A stretch of DNA of 64,000 bases, taken from the NCBI RefSeq assembly GCF_030127145.1, contig NZ_CP126158.1, forward strand, positions 2,604,001 through 2,668,000, read 5' to 3'. Each line of letters opens with the position of its first letter. Position 1 is the first letter of the stretch. The position numbers were made by a program, and so were the translations under genes. Below the pieces are notes generated by a model. That model did no database searches. It had not been told where the DNA came from and saw only the letters and a program-made list of their open reading frames with translations. Source of the DNA: Halobaculum halobium (GTDB taxonomy: Archaea; Halobacteriota; Halobacteria; Halobacteriales; Haloferacaceae). Of the stretch, positions 40,790 through 49,039 are shown one piece after another.

Positions 40790-41703
40790 GCCCGGAGACC
40801 AGCCCGGGCCCTCTGGCTGACCTGCGGGAGGCGATGCCGGCGGATCGACGCGAGGCGGAGGCGCGCCTCGACGCGCTCGTCCGCGAGAACCGCTTCACCA
40901 TCTCGGTCGTGTTCCCGGTCGTGGGGGCGGTGCTACTCGTCGCCAGCGCCGAGGGGGCGTTCGCGGGCACGCCGCTGGCCCCGCTGGCGTTCAACGGTGG
41001 CATGATCCTGCTCGGGACGCTCGTGATGCGCTCGCCGTTGGTCGTCGGGCTCGCGCCGCTGGTGGGGCGGCGCGAACTGGCCGGGCTCGGGCTGCTGTCG
41101 GCGTACGCGTACGCGATCGAGTACGTCGGCGTTACCACCGGATGGCCCTACGGCGAGTTCGAGTACCTCGTCGCGCTCGGGCCGGAGGTGAGCGGCGTTC
41201 CGCTGGGGTTGCCGGTGTTTTTCCTCCCGCTTGTGGCGAACGCGTACCTCCTGTGTCTGCTCCTGTTGGGCGACCGCGCCGAGCGCACCGCGGCGCGGCT
41301 GCTTGCGGTCATCGCGCTCGTGCTCGTCATGGACGTGGTGCTCGATCCCGGCGCCGTCGCGCTCGGCTTCTGGGCGTACGAGGGCGTCGCCGACGGGGGC
41401 GCACTCGGCGTGCTTTCCGGAGCGGGCTTCTACGGCGTTCCGCCGTCGAACTACGCCGGCTGGGTCGTCTCTGCGACCGTCGCCGTCGTCGTGCTCGACG
41501 CCGCATTCGACCGCGCGGCGCTGCGCGCGCGCCTGGCCGACTGCGAGTTCATCCTGGACGACATGGTGAGTTTCGTGCTGCTGTGGGGCGGAGTGAACCT
41601 CTGGTTCTGGAACCCCGTCGCCGCCGCGGTCGCGGGGGCCATCGGTTTGGGGCTCGTGCGCGCGGACCGCTTCGACGCGTCGCTGCTCAGGCGGGCGTGG
41701 TGA
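40786..41703 (+). CDS. cruF: Bisanhydrobacterioruberin hydratase
   Basis: CruF hydrates the terminal isopentenyl groups of bisanhydrobacterioruberin, giving the C50 pigment bacterioruberin. The 305-residue membrane protein has about eight helices. TTGWPYGEFEYLVALGPEVS, GLPVFFLPLVANAYLLCLLL, VMDVVLDPGAVALGFWAYEG and YGVPPSNYAGWVVSATVAV are conserved in the DUF422/CruF family. The start is a GTG at 40786, overlapping the lyeJ stop by four bases. It ends 72 bp before the convergent crtB stop. Confidence 0.9.
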   Translation: MSPETSPGPLADLREAMPADRREAEARLDALVRENRFTISVVFPVVGAVLLVASAEGAFAGTPLAPLAFNGGMILLGTLVMRSPLVVGLAPLVGRRELAGLGLLSAYAYAIEYVGVTTGWPYGEFEYLVALGPEVSGVPLGLPVFFLPLVANAYLLCLLLLGDRAERTAARLLAVIALVLVMDVVLDPGAVALGFWAYEGVADGGALGVLSGAGFYGVPPSNYAGWVVSATVAVVVLDAAFDRAALRARLADCEFILDDMVSFVLLWGGVNLWFWNPVAAAVAGAIGLGLVRADRFDASLLRRAW

Positions 41704-41775
41704 CGACGAGCGTCTGTCGGCGGCCGACCGAGACCGGGGACGTGGCGCGAGTGTCGGGTCCCCGACCGTGAGCCG

Positions 41776-42735
41776 TTATCGTGCGGGGACGCGGTCGGCG
41801 TGGCCGGCGCCCGAGCGGTTCGACTCGCTGTCGCCGTACGGGACGCAGGAGACGCGGCGAAACACCGTCTCGGGGTCCTTACAGCGGAACCACGCCCACC
41901 GCGTTTTCGCGAACAGCTTCAGCTTGCGGAGCGTGCCCAGCTCCGGCGTCTCGGTGAGCGTGTCGAACCCCCGCTCGCGGATGAGCGCGTGGTGTTCGGC
42001 GTACAGCACGGCCGCCAGCAACACGGCGAACTGGCAGTCCTCGGGGAGGTACTTGATCCCCGCGACCCCCTCCTTGTACAGCGACTCCGCGCGGCGAAGC
42101 TCGTGGCGCATCACCGCCTCGACGCGCTCGTCGAACTCGAAGCGCTTCAGCTGTTCCTCGGTAACGTCGTACTCGCGCAGCGTCTCCTGCGGGAGGTACA
42201 CGCGGTCCAACTCGAGGATGTCCTCGCGCACGTCGCGCAGGAAGTTCGACAGCTGGAACGCGTCCCCCAGCGCGGTCGCGTGCGGGAGCGCCGCGTCGGG
42301 GTTCTCGGGGTCCATCACGGCCGTCATCATCCGGCCGACGGCGGAGGCCGAGCCGTCCATGTACGCCTCGAGGTCCTCGTACGTCTCGTAGCGGTCGGTG
42401 TCGATGTCCGAGCGCATCGCCTCGGTGAACGTCTCGACGTCCTCCTCGGCGATGCTGTGTTCCTCGCACAGCTCGGCGAACGCCGAGAGGACGGGGTCGT
42501 CCGTCTCCTCGCGGCCGAGCGCTGCCTCGCGGAGGTGGTCGAGTTCGCGGCGTTGTTCGTCCGGCGGGGCCGTCTCTGCGCCGTCGACGACCTCGTCGGC
42601 AACGCGGAAGAACGCGTACAGCACGTAGGTCGGCTCGCGCACGCGCTCGGGGAGCACTCGGGTCGCGAAGTGGAAGGTTTTCCCCGTGCGCTGTTGGATG
42701 CGCTTGCTGCGGGCGATCTGGTCGTCGTCTACCAT
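41776..42735 (-). CDS. crtB: Phytoene synthase
   Basis: CrtB condenses two geranylgeranyl-PP to phytoene, the first carotenoid-specific step. The 319-residue protein has both metal-binding Asp-rich motifs: FFRVADEVVDGAETAP (DxxxD) and GDAFQLSNFLRDVREDILEL. The TGKTFHFATRVLPERVREP opening is the family N-terminus. It faces the crtD-lyeJ-cruF operon and completes the pathway next to it. An ATTTG/CAAAT inverted repeat lies about 50-60 bp upstream of its start. It starts at ATG 42735. Confidence 0.96.
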   Translation of the reverse strand: MVDDDQIARSKRIQQRTGKTFHFATRVLPERVREPTYVLYAFFRVADEVVDGAETAPPDEQRRELDHLREAALGREETDDPVLSAFAELCEEHSIAEEDVETFTEAMRSDIDTDRYETYEDLEAYMDGSASAVGRMMTAVMDPENPDAALPHATALGDAFQLSNFLRDVREDILELDRVYLPQETLREYDVTEEQLKRFEFDERVEAVMRHELRRAESLYKEGVAGIKYLPEDCQFAVLLAAVLYAEHHALIRERGFDTLTETPELGTLRKLKLFAKTRWAWFRCKDPETVFRRVSCVPYGDSESNRSGAGHADRVPAR

Positions 42736-42783
42736 CGTCGCCCCGGCGCGGCCTGCGCGCTGGTAGCACTATCCCGTCTTCGC

Positions 42784-42797
42784 ATTTGAGTGCAAAT
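42784..42797. promoter_or_regulatory. Short inverted repeat upstream of crtB
   Basis: ATTTG (42784-42788) and CAAAT (42793-42797) pair around AGTG. It is the only AT-rich spot in the 150 bp between crtB and the zinc-finger gene and could be a TATA or activator site for crtB. The arms are short, so chance is possible. Confidence 0.3.
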
Positions 42798-42885
42798 CCG
42801 TACGGCGGCCGACACCATAACAGTTGGTGCCCGTTCGGGTCTGCGGGTTATCGTCGTTCACGCGGACCCGCCGCAGGCGACTCGC

Positions 42886-43023
42886 TCACCCGTAGAACGG
42901 ATCTGCGCAGTCGAAGACGACGCCGTGCTGGGGACAGACGTACTCGCAGTGACGGTGGACCATCGACGCCCCGCAGTAGGGACACGGTCGCGTCCGCTTC
43001 GTCGATTCCGCGCTGTCGCTCAT
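42886..43023 (-). CDS. 45-residue zinc-finger protein, HVO_2523-like
   Basis: The minus-strand ATG at 43023 opens MSDSAESTKRTRPCPYCGAS, then a VHRHCEYVCPQHGVVFDCAD segment and a final PFYG. Cysteines and histidines (CPYC, HC, CPQH, C) fit one compact zinc site. I recall a family of haloarchaeal zinc-finger micro-proteins named after HVO_2523 that sits beside crtB, matching this position. It may affect carotenoid or surface phenotypes, but the molecular role is unknown. It shares the strand with crtB, 150 bp upstream, and could be co-transcribed. Confidence 0.8.
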   Translation of the reverse strand: MSDSAESTKRTRPCPYCGASMVHRHCEYVCPQHGVVFDCADPFYG

Positions 43024-43164
43024 ACCCCGGGCGTCGTGCCCCGGCGACAAAGCGGTTCGGACCTGGTGCTCGCGCGCGTCGCAGGCGCTCGTGAGGACGC
43101 CGCCGCTCGACCCGGCTTGCGCTGGGCCGCACGCATTTACCGCTGGGAGCCTTGGGATCTACGA

Positions 43165-44697
43165 ATGCATCCCACGCGCGCCCGTTTCGCTCGGAAGACC
43201 GCAGTCGCCACCGCCTCGGGCGTCGCGGTCACGGCGGGCACGTTCCTCGTCGTCGGCTTCTCCCCTCGCTGGGTCGTCGTCGCGATCGCCCAGACCGTGC
43301 TGCTCGCGCTCCCAGACGCGGTGTTGGCCGCCGGGATCCAGGGGCTCGGGAGCACGTCCCAGCCGCTGCTCGTCGCGGGGTCGGCGGGGCTCGCGGTGGC
43401 GCTGTTCGCGGGTCTCGCGGCGATCGCCGACCGGATCGGCCGGGTCGGCGACAGGCAACGGGCGGAGGTCGTGTTCCTCGCCGGCGCGCTTCAGGGGCTT
43501 GCGGTGTTCCTCCTGTCGGTCGCGCCGGTCGCGGCCGTCGTCGGAGGCGCGTTCGGTGCCGCGGTCGTCGGACTCGCGGGGCCCCCGCCGCCGGGTGACG
43601 TGGACCGTGTCCGGCGCGGGGTGGTGCGCTCGGCCGGCGTCGCGGCGGCGGCGGTGGGGCTGGCGGGGGCGGGACCGCTCGCGCGTGCGATCGGGGGCGG
43701 AACGACCGGGAGCGAGCAGCGCGAACCGGTCGAACGGGACCCGCTCGTCGAGCGGCTGCTCGACACGGCAACAGAGCGCTCGTTCGACCTTTCGGGCGCG
43801 GAACCCCTCGTCTCGGAGTCGTTCTACGTGGTGGACAAGAACGCCGCCGACCCCCGAGTCAACCCCCAGACGTGGTCGCTGCGTCTCACCGGCGCCGTCG
43901 ACGAGGAGGTCGAGGTGGACCTCGACGCCGTCGAGTCACGGCCGGCGGCCCACCGCTTCGTCACGCTCCGGTGCGTCGGCGACAAGCTGAACGGCCGGAA
44001 ACTCGACACCGCGGTGTGGACGGGGATCCCCGTCGCCGACCTGCTCAAGGAGGCCGGCGTCCAGCCGGACGGCTGCTGTGTCATGGTGCGCGCCGCTGAC
44101 GACTACTACCAGGAGTTCCCGCTGTCGGCGCTAAAGGACGGCTTCCTCGCCTACCGGATGAACGGGCGCCGGCTCCCCAGGGGCCACGGCGCGCCGGTTC
44201 GGGCGCTGATCCCGGGACATTGGGGGGAGATCAACGTGAAGTGGATCACCGAGATCGAGATCCTCGAGGAGGAGGCCACCGGCTACTGGGAGGAGCGCGG
44301 CTGGCACGGCACCGGGCCCGTGTCGACGGTCGCGAAGCTCCACCACGTCGAGACCGACGACGGCGGGGTTTCCGTGGGCGGCCACGCGTACGCCGGCACC
44401 CGGGGCGTCTCGGCGGTCGAGGTGTCGACCGACGGCGGCGACACCTGGAGCGAGGCGGACCTCACCGACCGCCTTCCGGGCGCGACGCCCGCCGACGCCG
44501 ACCCCGAGGACCCCGACGCCGTCGGCGGCGCGGCCGCGGACGCCTGGCGCGGATGGCGGTACGAGTACCAAGCGACCGGGGAACACGAGGTGATCGTCCG
44601 CGCGATCGAGGCGGACGGCACCGTCCAGCCTTCGGCCGAGCGCGACCCGTTCCCCAGCGGCGCCTCCGGATGGGTCAGTCGGACGGTTCGACCCTGA
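43165..44697 (+). CDS. Molybdopterin-dependent oxidoreductase (sulfite-oxidase fold) with N-terminal membrane domain
   Basis: The 510-residue protein starts at ATG 43165 with four or five membrane helices (about 10-175). A sulfite-oxidase/YedY-type Moco domain follows, with SFYVVDKNAADPRVNPQTWS, and VTLRCVGDKLNG whose Cys270 should bind Mo. The end is a C-terminal Mo-co dimerisation domain (VAKLHHVETDDGGVSVGGHA). The substrate is unknown: sulfite, methionine sulfoxide or another oxide. No heme partner gene is adjacent. An N-terminal membrane block in one chain with the Moco domain suggests direct quinol or membrane electron transfer, by inference. Confidence 0.88.
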   Translation: MHPTRARFARKTAVATASGVAVTAGTFLVVGFSPRWVVVAIAQTVLLALPDAVLAAGIQGLGSTSQPLLVAGSAGLAVALFAGLAAIADRIGRVGDRQRAEVVFLAGALQGLAVFLLSVAPVAAVVGGAFGAAVVGLAGPPPPGDVDRVRRGVVRSAGVAAAAVGLAGAGPLARAIGGGTTGSEQREPVERDPLVERLLDTATERSFDLSGAEPLVSESFYVVDKNAADPRVNPQTWSLRLTGAVDEEVEVDLDAVESRPAAHRFVTLRCVGDKLNGRKLDTAVWTGIPVADLLKEAGVQPDGCCVMVRAADDYYQEFPLSALKDGFLAYRMNGRRLPRGHGAPVRALIPGHWGEINVKWITEIEILEEEATGYWEERGWHGTGPVSTVAKLHHVETDDGGVSVGGHAYAGTRGVSAVEVSTDGGDTWSEADLTDRLPGATPADADPEDPDAVGGAAADAWRGWRYEYQATGEHEVIVRAIEADGTVQPSAERDPFPSGASGWVSRTVRP

Positions 44698-44802
44698 GTC
44701 GAATCGGTCCTCCGTCCCGGTTGTCCCGGCGTTCGAGGCGCGTCGTCGCGGGCCCTTTCTCCGATCGGTGTCGTTATTAACGGCAACAGTCGAGTTAGTA
44801 AT

Positions 44803-45663
44803 ATGATCGAGGAGACCGCCGGCGACGTCGGGGGACGCCGCGTGACCCGAACCCGCCTGATCGCCGCCGCGAGCACGGGGGCGCTGGCGGCCGCGACGGC
44901 GTACGCGCTCGCGACGGGGCGGACGAAGCTATTCAGCATCGCGTGGATCGCGTTCGCGGCGATGGCGCTTGCCGGCTGGGTCGGCGCGCGGACGGCCGAC
45001 ACCCACGCCGGGACGCTCGTCTGGGGGTACGGGCTCGCGGCCGGCGCGATGATCACCAGCGCGGCGGTGTTCCTCCTCCCGCAGGCGATCGGTCAACACG
45101 CCGCGTACGGCGGATTCGGCGTCGCGCTCGGGTTACTCGTCGGCTACGGCGCACACACGCTCGGCCACCGGCTTTCGCATATGGATCTGCCGCTGGACCG
45201 GTCGCTGGCGGAGCTGACCGCCCACGCGGTGAGCGCGGGCGCCATCATCGGCATCATCTACGGCAACATGCCGGATCTCGGCCTCCTCCTCGGGCTGTCG
45301 ATCATCTCGCACAAGGGGCCCGCCGGCTACGCCGCGGTCCGTCGGTTCTCCGGTCGCGGCGGCGACTGGGTTGCGATCCTCTTGCCTGCGTCTGGCGTCG
45401 GCGTCGCCGCGATCGGCTCGTCGCTGCTCGCGTTGCCCGCCTCGGAGGCGATCCGCGGGGTCGCCTTCGGCTTCGCGACGGGCGTGTTCCTCCACGTCGC
45501 GATGGACTTCCTGCCTGAGTGTGAGATCGGCAGCGAGGTCCACGAGTCGCTGAGCCACGAGGGCGACGCGCACACGCTCTTGGACCGCCTCCGCGTCCAC
45601 GCGGTCGCGAGCACCGCGCTCGGCGGCTTGGCGGTGTTCGTCGGCTGGCTGGCGATCGTCTGA
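44803..45663 (+). CDS. ZIP-family divalent metal transporter
   Basis: The 286-residue membrane protein has about eight helices. Metal-pathway residues are in AELTAHAVSAGAIIGIIYGN, LSIISHKGPAGYAAVRRFSG and FLHVAMDFLPECEIGSEVHE, positions that match ZIP helices IV and V. It should move Zn2+, Fe2+ or Mn2+ into the cytoplasm. It starts at ATG 44803. No metal-sensor gene adjoins it. Confidence 0.88.
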   Translation: MIEETAGDVGGRRVTRTRLIAAASTGALAAATAYALATGRTKLFSIAWIAFAAMALAGWVGARTADTHAGTLVWGYGLAAGAMITSAAVFLLPQAIGQHAAYGGFGVALGLLVGYGAHTLGHRLSHMDLPLDRSLAELTAHAVSAGAIIGIIYGNMPDLGLLLGLSIISHKGPAGYAAVRRFSGRGGDWVAILLPASGVGVAAIGSSLLALPASEAIRGVAFGFATGVFLHVAMDFLPECEIGSEVHESLSHEGDAHTLLDRLRVHAVASTALGGLAVFVGWLAIV

Positions 45664-45694
45664 ACGGCACGGAACTCCGAACCGGGGCGCCGGG

Positions 45695-46060
45695 TTACGA
45701 CGTGACGCGCCGGATCTGCCAGGAGATGCCCGCCGCCGCGATCAGCAACACGGCGAGGTTGAACGCTCCGTGGAACAGCGAGCGGTACTCCGCGGTGACC
45801 CACTGGTTGATCGTCCGCGAGACGGCGCCGTAGAACTGGATACCCGCGACGAGCGCGAGCAGGACGAGCCCGATGAGCACGAGGTAGTTCACGTAGCGGA
45901 CGATGTCGCGAGAGCGACGCCCGTCAGCGGCGCCGCCGGCCTGCTCGGCCGCGGCGCCGCTCGCCGTCGGCTGTCGCTCGCGTCCGCTCGATTCGGTCGT
46001 CATCCGGTCGCTGTCATCGACGTCGTCGGGTTCGTCGGTGTGCTCTGTATGCTCTGTCAT
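45695..46060 (-). CDS. Small membrane protein with acidic N-terminus
   Basis: The 121-residue protein starts with MTEHTEHTDEPDDVDDSDRM, a long disordered acidic/Ser stretch. Two membrane helices follow (YVNYLVLIGLVLLALVAGIQ and LFHGAFNLAVLLIAAAGISW) and a short basic end (RRVTS). The ATG at 46060 overlaps the stop of the PGF-CTERM gene by four bases, so it is the second gene of that operon. The family is not recognised; an accessory role for the surface protein is inferred from position. Confidence 0.75.
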   Translation of the reverse strand: MTEHTEHTDEPDDVDDSDRMTTESSGRERQPTASGAAAEQAGGAADGRRSRDIVRYVNYLVLIGLVLLALVAGIQFYGAVSRTINQWVTAEYRSLFHGAFNLAVLLIAAAGISWQIRRVTS

Positions 46061-47067
46061 CGTCGGTGTCGCCTCCGTGCAAACAGCGCGGCGCCGAGCA
46101 GTGCCACGACCGCGAGCGCCGGGCCGAACCCGGGCGTCGCCGTCGAGGTCTCCGTTCGGGCCGCCGCCTCGGTCGCTCTATCGTCGGCTCCGCCGTCGCC
46201 GCCGGTGAAGTCGCCGACCTCGAACTCCACGTCGCGGGTGGTCTCGTTGGCGGAGATGGTCTCGGTCGGGTCGAGGTTCGCCACCGAGCGGGCGGTGTCG
46301 ACGAGGACGCCGTCGCGGTACACCGCGGCGTCGACGTAGTAGTTGTAGTCGCTCGGCACGGTCACCTCGGCCGTCGCGTCGGCGGTGCGGCCGGCCGCGA
46401 TGTCGCCCACGGTCGTCGACTCGCGACCGGCGACGAGGTTGGACTCCGCCTGCCGGACGATGACCTCGACGCGCAGGTCGTCACTCGCCTCCGAACCGCC
46501 GTTCGTCAGCGACGCCGCGACCGACAGGGTGGTGCGGTTCGCAGCCTCATCGACTGAGGCGACCGACACCGACAGCGGCGGCACGGCCTCGCTCTCGGTG
46601 AATCGCACCTCCGTGCCAAGCGCCTCCAGCCCGGAGACCTGCGTCCGGTCGCGGTCGACGACCTGTCCCTCGCGGAAGACGACCGTCTCGATCACGTAGC
46701 CGCCCTCGCGGGGCACCTCGATCGTCGCGTTCACCGGGACGCTCCGGTCGCCGGTCAGTTCGTCCAACTCGACCGTCTGTTCAGTGGTCAACAGTCCGGA
46801 CTCGGCGTCGTACGCCCGAAAGCGCACGGAGACGTTGTCCGTGGGATTGCCCGCGTGACCGATGCGGGTGTGCAGCGTCAGCGTCGCCGTCGCGCCGTCG
46901 ACCTCTCCGGGGGCGATCGCCGGCGACTCGGCGATCCTGACGTGTCCCGGACGGACGGGGCCGTCCGCGGACGGGTCTGCGAGGACGCCGGGACCCACGG
47001 CGACCCCGAGGAGGGCGACGAGCAGGACGGCGACCGCGCCCGCGGTCAGCCGTCGTTCTCGTGTCAT
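46057..47067 (-). CDS. Secreted PGF-CTERM surface protein with tandem CARDB-like domains
   Basis: The 336-residue protein has a signal peptide (RRLTAGAVAVLLVALLGVAV) and three beta-sandwich units of the type used in archaeal cell-surface proteins (TLTLHTRIGHAGNPTDNVSV, then NRTTLSVAASLTNGGSEASD and NYYVDAAVYRDGVLVDTARS). A Thr/Ala/Glu-rich linker leads to the C-terminal PGFGPALAVVALLGAALFAR followed by RHRR. That end is a PGF-CTERM sorting signal, processed by archaeosortase A and lipid-anchored. It probably sits on the S-layer-side membrane surface. A small membrane protein is coupled downstream. Confidence 0.9.
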   Translation of the reverse strand: MTRERRLTAGAVAVLLVALLGVAVGPGVLADPSADGPVRPGHVRIAESPAIAPGEVDGATATLTLHTRIGHAGNPTDNVSVRFRAYDAESGLLTTEQTVELDELTGDRSVPVNATIEVPREGGYVIETVVFREGQVVDRDRTQVSGLEALGTEVRFTESEAVPPLSVSVASVDEAANRTTLSVAASLTNGGSEASDDLRVEVIVRQAESNLVAGRESTTVGDIAAGRTADATAEVTVPSDYNYYVDAAVYRDGVLVDTARSVANLDPTETISANETTRDVEFEVGDFTGGDGGADDRATEAAARTETSTATPGFGPALAVVALLGAALFARRRHRR

Positions 47068-47209
47068 GCAACCGGCACTGCACAATCCCGTGGTAAACCC
47101 TTTGTGCTGCGTCTCGACGCTCCCGCGTCGGCAGGGCTCGACGCTGGTGGGTCCTCACCGCGTCGGAATCGAGGACACAGGTATGCCCACACACGGCGAA
47201 TTCGGCGGT

Positions 47210-47611
47210 ATGCTGTACGTACTCGCGACGAACTCGACCGGCCGGAGTGCGGCGATGTGCGACTACCTGAGGCCTCGGCTCGACGCCGACGACGTCCTCC
47301 ACGCGCTCAACTCCCAGCGCGGCGGCGACCACACGACCAGTGCGGAACTGGACCGCGGACGCGACGCGCTCGCGGTCGTGAACGACCGACTCTCGACGGT
47401 CACGACCGTCGAGACACACCAGTTCGTGCGCGGCAACGACCCGGCGACCGACGTACTCCGGTTTGTGGACCGCCGCGAGGCCGACGAGTTGGTGTTCGCC
47501 ATCCGGAAGCGGTCGGCGATCGGGACGGTGCTCTTCGGCAGCGTCGCACAGGACCTCCTGACGGACGCCGACGTGCCGATGCGAGTGGTCCCGGTCGCCG
47601 CCGCTGAGTGA
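47210..47611 (+). CDS. Universal stress protein-like protein
   Basis: The 133-residue protein starts MLYVLATNSTGRSAAMCDYL and ends in the Usp nucleotide-like motif region ELVFAIRKRSAIGTVLFGSVAQDLL, then VPMRVVPV. It is about 50 percent similar over its length to the next gene (47700-48104), with shared HQFVRGNDP, IRKRS and FGSVAQDLL blocks. An in-frame ATG at 47183 could extend it by nine residues. The G-x2-G-x9-GS signature is reduced, so nucleotide binding is uncertain. Confidence 0.85.
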   Translation: MLYVLATNSTGRSAAMCDYLRPRLDADDVLHALNSQRGGDHTTSAELDRGRDALAVVNDRLSTVTTVETHQFVRGNDPATDVLRFVDRREADELVFAIRKRSAIGTVLFGSVAQDLLTDADVPMRVVPVAAAE

Positions 47612-47699
47612 GGAGTTCGCTGGCCGTCGCACAGCGAGCGCCCCGCCGGGTGGCGCGCTCGTCGATAGGGTTATGACCCGTGCGCTCGCCGCATCTCGC

Positions 47700-48104
47700 A
47701 TGTTGTACGTCCTTGCGACGAACTCGGCTCGGACCAGCGAGGTGCTGTGTGAGTACCTCCGCGACCGACTCGCACCCGGCGACGAGGTCCACGCGATCAA
47801 CTCGCACGTCGGCGGCGACCAGACGAGTTCCGAGGCGATCAGGGACGGGGAAGGCGCGCTCGACGCCGTGGCGGACGCGTTCGAAGACGTCGCCGACGCG
47901 ACCGTGACGACACACCAGTTCGTGCGCGGGAACGACCCCGGGACGGACGTGCTCGCGTACGCCGAGGAGGTGAACGCCGACGAGCTCGTCATCGGCATCA
48001 GGAAGCGGTCCCCGACCGCGAAAGTGGTGTTCGGCAGCGTCGCACAGGACCTCCTCCTCGAATCGAACCGGCCGCTGCGCGTGGTCCCACGCGAGACCGT
48101 GTAG
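47700..48104 (+). CDS. Universal stress protein-like protein, tandem copy
   Basis: The 134-residue protein starts MLYVLATNSARTSEVLCEYL. It has the blocks THQFVRGNDPGTDVLAYAEE, LVIGIRKRSPTAKVVFGSVA and QDLLLESNRPLRVVPRE. It is the tandem paralogue of 47210-47611. The ATG at 47700 lies about 30 nt after GGGTTATGACC, a possible TATA region, so a leaderless start is favoured over the ATG at 47673. Confidence 0.85.
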   Translation: MLYVLATNSARTSEVLCEYLRDRLAPGDEVHAINSHVGGDQTSSEAIRDGEGALDAVADAFEDVADATVTTHQFVRGNDPGTDVLAYAEEVNADELVIGIRKRSPTAKVVFGSVAQDLLLESNRPLRVVPRETV

Positions 48105-48179
48105 GGTCGATTTGTCGTCCGTGGCGTCGTTTCACACACCGCCGATCGATTGAAGCGCCGCCGCGGGGACGTCCGTGGT

Positions 48180-48734
48180 ATGCCCGGTCCCGTGTTCCGT
48201 CGCGGCGAGGCGGTCGAGTTGCGGACGGTCGAAGAGGAGGACGCCGACTTCCTGGCCGGCCTGGTCAACGATCCGCGGGTCCGCGCGGGGACGGCGATGA
48301 CGACGCCGATCAGCGAGGCGGACGAGCGGGAGTGGATCGAGTCGACCGCCGACGACGGCGGCGTTCACCTGCTCGCGTGTGTCGACGGCGACCCCGTCGG
48401 CATCGCCGGGTTGAACGCGCCCGACGAGGCGTTCGGCAGCGTGGAACTCGGCTACCAGTTCGCGCCCGACAGCTGGGGCAACGGCTACGCCACCGACGCC
48501 GCCCGCGAGCTGTGCGGGCACGCCTTCGAGACGCGCCGGCTCCACAAGGTGTACGCGAACGTCTACGAGACGAACCCCGCGTCGGCGCGGGTGCTGGAGA
48601 AGGTCGGCTTCACCGAGGAAGGCCGCCACCGCGAGGAGGCGTTCGTCGATGGCGAATACGTCGATATCAGACGGTTCGGACTGCTCGAAGACGAGCGGTC
48701 CAGCGACGCCGGCGGCCCTACACAGTCCACCTGA
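48180..48734 (+). CDS. RimJ/RimL-like GNAT acetyltransferase
   Basis: The 184-residue GNAT protein has ELRTVEEEDADFLAGLVNDP at the N-terminus. The acetyl-CoA-binding strand and loop is ELGYQFAPDSWGNGYATDAA (Q/R-x-x-G-x-G/A as SWGNGYA), then LHKVYANVYETNPASARVLE. The RimJ/RimL type usually acetylates protein N-termini or small amines. It starts at ATG 48180. Its last 17 bases overlap the 3' end of the amphi-Trp gene on the other strand. Confidence 0.92.
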   Translation: MPGPVFRRGEAVELRTVEEEDADFLAGLVNDPRVRAGTAMTTPISEADEREWIESTADDGGVHLLACVDGDPVGIAGLNAPDEAFGSVELGYQFAPDSWGNGYATDAARELCGHAFETRRLHKVYANVYETNPASARVLEKVGFTEEGRHREEAFVDGEYVDIRRFGLLEDERSSDAGGPTQST

Positions 48735-48960
48735 TCTCGTACTCGAGTTCGTACCGCTGTTCCCCGGTCTCCGAGTCCGTGAGGCGTTCGAGCTCGACCT
48801 CGAACGCCGGATTCTCTGGAATGGTGACCTCCCGTTGCGTCTCGGGTCCCTCCAGGTGAACGGTTCCCGCTTCGATCGCTTCGGCCGCGGCCACGAGTCG
48901 CTCGGCGATCTCCGCTCTCGTTCGCGATCCCGCGGTCTTGAACAGTTGCTCCTCAGGCAT
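48718..48960 (-). CDS. Amphi-Trp domain protein
   Basis: The 80-residue protein has the amphi-Trp domain layout: an amphipathic helix (RTRAEIAERLVAAAEAIEAG), a strand (HLEGPETQREVTIPENPAF) and a C-terminal ELEYEIRWTV with the conserved Trp. Its function is unknown. The TATA-like GCTAATACAT (minus strand, 48981-48990) is centred about 26 nt before the ATG at 48960, indicating a leaderless start. It converges with the GNAT gene, the two overlapping by 17 bp. Confidence 0.85.
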   Translation of the reverse strand: MPEEQLFKTAGSRTRAEIAERLVAAAEAIEAGTVHLEGPETQREVTIPENPAFEVELERLTDSETGEQRYELEYEIRWTV

Positions 48961-48980
48961 ACTCGTATGTCAGTCCGGAT

Positions 48981-48990
48981 ATGTATTAGC
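48981..48990 (-). promoter_or_regulatory. TATA box of the amphi-Trp gene
   Basis: GCTAATACAT on the minus strand is centred about 26 nt upstream of the ATG at 48960, the spacing of a leaderless archaeal promoter. Confidence 0.5.
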
Positions 48991-49039
48991 ACCCCTGTCG
49001 GTTCCCACGGCGTGGGTTCGAGGGGTCGTTCCTCGCCGC

